Source of the DNA: Deinococcus sp.
GTDB taxonomy: Bacteria; Deinococcota; Deinococci; Deinococcales; Deinococcaceae
Direction of reading: 5' to 3'
Length of the DNA stretch: 9,940 nucleotides
NCBI GenBank assembly: GCA_028287665.1
Contig: JAQBPF010000057.1
Span: forward strand, 1-9,940
In this document: positions 8,855 to 9,940 of the stretch, piece after piece
Layout: each line of letters begins with the position of its first letter
Numbering within the stretch: the stretch's first letter is position 1
Program-made: the position numbers and the translations under genes
The notes under the pieces: generated by a model
Database searches by the model: none
The model's input: the letters and a program-made list of their open reading frames with translations, nothing else
Told to the model about the DNA's origin: nothing

Positions 8855-9379
8855 TTAGCTGCTTTGTTGGCTGCCCGATGCACGGATATACCAGTGCGCC
8901 ACGGCCCGCATCACATCTTTGCCCCCCCCATCCTTGACCGTAACATTGACGATCAATCGGGCCTTCCCCTGCTCGGCAAACTCGGCGTGGGCGGCAGGCA
9001 GGGTGGCCGGATCAATCTGGCCCTGTGCCGTAATGTCGCCCTGAGCGCGGGCCACGTAATGCGTTTCCAGCTTCTCTATCAGGGGCACGGCCTGTGCCAA
9101 TTGCGCGGAAAATGCCCCAGCGAACGCCGCCCCGCTGACTGCCTCGGCCAGCAGAAACTGTGCCCCAGCGTGGATGGTGCCCAGGTGGTTGCGAAACGGC
9201 GCGGTGTCGGCGCAGGCTCCCTCGGCCCAGCCCACGCCCACATCGGTAATCTGCACGCCCACGGTGGCATTCATGGGAATAGCGTGCAGCGCGGCCTTGA
9301 CCGCTTTTACGGCAAAACCGGGAAGGGCGGGGCGGGCAGAAGCGGCGGCAGTGTCAGGAGAAGTGTCAGGCTGGGTCAT
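8855..9379 (-). CDS. Hotdog-fold thioesterase, DUF4442/PaaI-like
   Basis: The 174-residue product is a single hotdog domain of the DUF4442 / PaaI-like group, which hydrolyses acyl-CoA thioesters. NHLGTIHAGAQFLLAEAVSG (64-83) is the active-site helix: His70 is followed by AG, and Glu79 or Asn64 are likely catalytic or structural residues. Strands at 40-55, 104-120, 138-150 and 156-166 complete the fold. The first 20 residues are a disordered Thr/Ala/Pro tail. I chose ATG 9379 because GGAGG (complement of 9387-9391) precedes it by 7 bases; a longer frame from 9478 would run through the promoter and hairpin. Its substrate is unknown. comM follows 134 bases downstream. Confidence 0.88.
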   Translation of the reverse strand: MTQPDTSPDTAAASARPALPGFAVKAVKAALHAIPMNATVGVQITDVGVGWAEGACADTAPFRNHLGTIHAGAQFLLAEAVSGAAFAGAFSAQLAQAVPLIEKLETHYVARAQGDITAQGQIDPATLPAAHAEFAEQGKARLIVNVTVKDGGGKDVMRAVAHWYIRASGSQQSS

Positions 9380-9386
9380 GGGGGAA

Positions 9387-9391
9387 CCTCC
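9387..9391 (-). promoter_or_regulatory. Ribosome binding site that fixes the thioesterase start
   Basis: GGAGG on the minus strand is 7 bases before ATG 9379. It decides against the upstream in-frame start at 9478. Confidence 0.75.
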
Positions 9392-9428
9392 GGGGGAGAA
9401 GTGGGGACAAGTTGGAAATTTTGAACTG

Positions 9429-9434
9429 AGTATA
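9429..9434 (-). promoter_or_regulatory. -10 box of the thioesterase gene
   Basis: TATACT on the minus strand lies 49 bases before ATG 9379 and just after the large hairpin at 9441-9496, so any -35 would fall inside the hairpin. No standard -35 is visible. The leader would be about 43 nt. Confidence 0.5.
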
Positions 9435-9440
9435 GCGGCA

Positions 9441-9496
9441 GATCGTGGAGTGTGGACCGTGGAAACAGCCCAAACCACGATCCACGTTCTACGATC
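9441..9496. repeat. 22-bp imperfect hairpin made of GGATCGTGG-like units
   Basis: Bases 9441-9462 pair with 9475-9496: 18 Watson-Crick pairs, 3 G-U pairs (in plus-strand RNA) and one mismatch, with a 12-nt loop. Four copies of a 9-mer resembling GGATCGTGG build it: 9440-9448 and 9454-9462 in one orientation, 9475-9483 and 9489-9497 in the other. It sits between the DUF402 stop and the thioesterase -10 box. It could end DUF402 transcription (no U tract follows), bind a regulator, or be a dispersed intergenic repeat. Confidence 0.7.
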
Positions 9497-9502
9497 CTTC
9501 TT

Positions 9503-9940
9503 TCACGTATACGGGTCTTCCAGATACCGCCGCAGCACTGCCAGTGGCGCATACGTTCCCGCGTGCAGTTCGGCGGCAACGGCCCGTGCCTGTGCCCACG
9601 TCGCTTCTGCCAGTTCCGGCGTTACCAGCCCTGCCTGTACCGCCTCTTCCAACTCCTCTATGTCAATGATGTTGGTCGCGCTCACGCCCCAGCCGCCCAC
9701 TTCCGGTTCCGCGATCACATCCAGATAGAGGTCGTCGTGCCACGGCAGACCGTCCTCGCCCACGCCCTCACCCGTGTGGATGTCCACATAAAACTGCACG
9801 GGCCGCCCGTCTTCGTTCAGTTGAACCGTCAGGGCACTGCCCATCACGCCTTCTCCCGTTCCAGTGGGGTGGGCCCGCACCCAGCGGAAACCGTTGTCCA
9901 GAACCCGCATCGTTCCCTCTCCGGCGGGGCGCGGCACATC
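9503..9940 (-). CDS. DUF402 family hydrolase, FomD/Ntdp-like (5' end outside window)
   Basis: The visible 145 or so residues match the DUF402 barrel and its C-terminal helix. DNGFRWVRAHPTG is followed by ALTVQLNEDGRPVQFYVDI (its last Asp is a conserved metal ligand), then GLPWHDDLYLDVIAEP, with the Asp cluster typical of the family, and an EELEEAVQAGLVTPELAEAT helix. Known members are metal-dependent phosphohydrolases such as nucleoside di/triphosphatase Ntdp and FomD. The frame is still open at the right edge, and family members usually have some 40-60 further N-terminal residues, so the GTG at 9937 is unlikely to be the start. TGA 9503-9505 ends the gene, and the hairpin repeat lies just downstream. 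Confidence 0.85.
   Translation of the reverse strand, partial: DVPRPAGEGTMRVLDNGFRWVRAHPTGTGEGVMGSALTVQLNEDGRPVQFYVDIHTGEGVGEDGLPWHDDLYLDVIAEPEVGGWGVSATNIIDIEELEEAVQAGLVTPELAEATWAQARAVAAELHAGTYAPLAVLRRYLEDPYT

Noticed and set aside
9380..9478. N-terminal extension of the thioesterase
   Set aside because: It would translate through the -10 box and leader. The ATG at 9379 has a GGAGG site at the right spacing.

Overview
The window looks like a stretch of chromosome from a member of the Deinococcus group. That is inferred from high GC content, protein features and promoter style (TATACT-like -10 boxes, usually with no recognisable -35, and several apparently leaderless starts). No species can be named from the sequence alone. 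Most of it is ordinary housekeeping and accessory chromosome: nine well-supported genes, seven on the minus strand and two on the plus strand. There is no complete mobile element, CRISPR array, rRNA or confident tRNA.

Layout, left to right. Bases 1-378 are lower in GC and hold the possible 3' end of an unidentified plus-strand gene and two hairpin structures, one with a run of eight U on the minus strand. Next is a minus-strand two-gene operon, an Asp23/Gls24 protein followed by a FakA/YloV-type DAK2 protein (2338 to 379), with a clear -10 box in front and a hairpin behind. A minus-strand ParB/Srx-type 'DGNHR' protein (2527-3447) follows, with a strong intrinsic terminator and its own promoter. 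From the divergent intergenic region a plus-strand pair begins: a cytoplasmic sulfite-oxidase-like molybdopterin protein and, overlapping its end by 20 bases, a Mug-type uracil-DNA glycosylase (3732-4860). Convergent with these are a roughly ten-helix membrane protein of unknown function (4897-5928) and an exported sorbosone-dehydrogenase-type beta-propeller (5977-7077). Then come the competence-related AAA+ protein ComM/YifB (7212-8720), a hotdog-fold thioesterase (8855-9379) and a DUF402 hydrolase that runs off the right edge (9503-9940).

How the genes may work together. Gls24 plus FakA is a conserved pair; FakA-type proteins phosphorylate fatty acids bound to a DegV-type partner, which is not in this window. 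Mug (base excision repair) and ComM (branch migration during natural transformation) both fit the DNA-repair and transformation biology of this group, although they are in separate transcription units. The remaining neighbours show no obvious shared pathway.

I did not find a clear new defence or mobile system. The most interesting non-genic signals are a 22-bp imperfect hairpin built from alternating copies of a GGATCGTGG-like 9-mer (9441-9496), a terminator overlapped by a competing 9-bp helix (2462-2511), a perfect palindrome enclosing the putative -10 of comM (8754-8783), a 17-codon reading frame with a consensus Shine-Dalgarno ahead of the molybdopterin gene, and an unexplained structured stretch at 32-107 that resembles both a tRNA and a riboswitch core without satisfying either.
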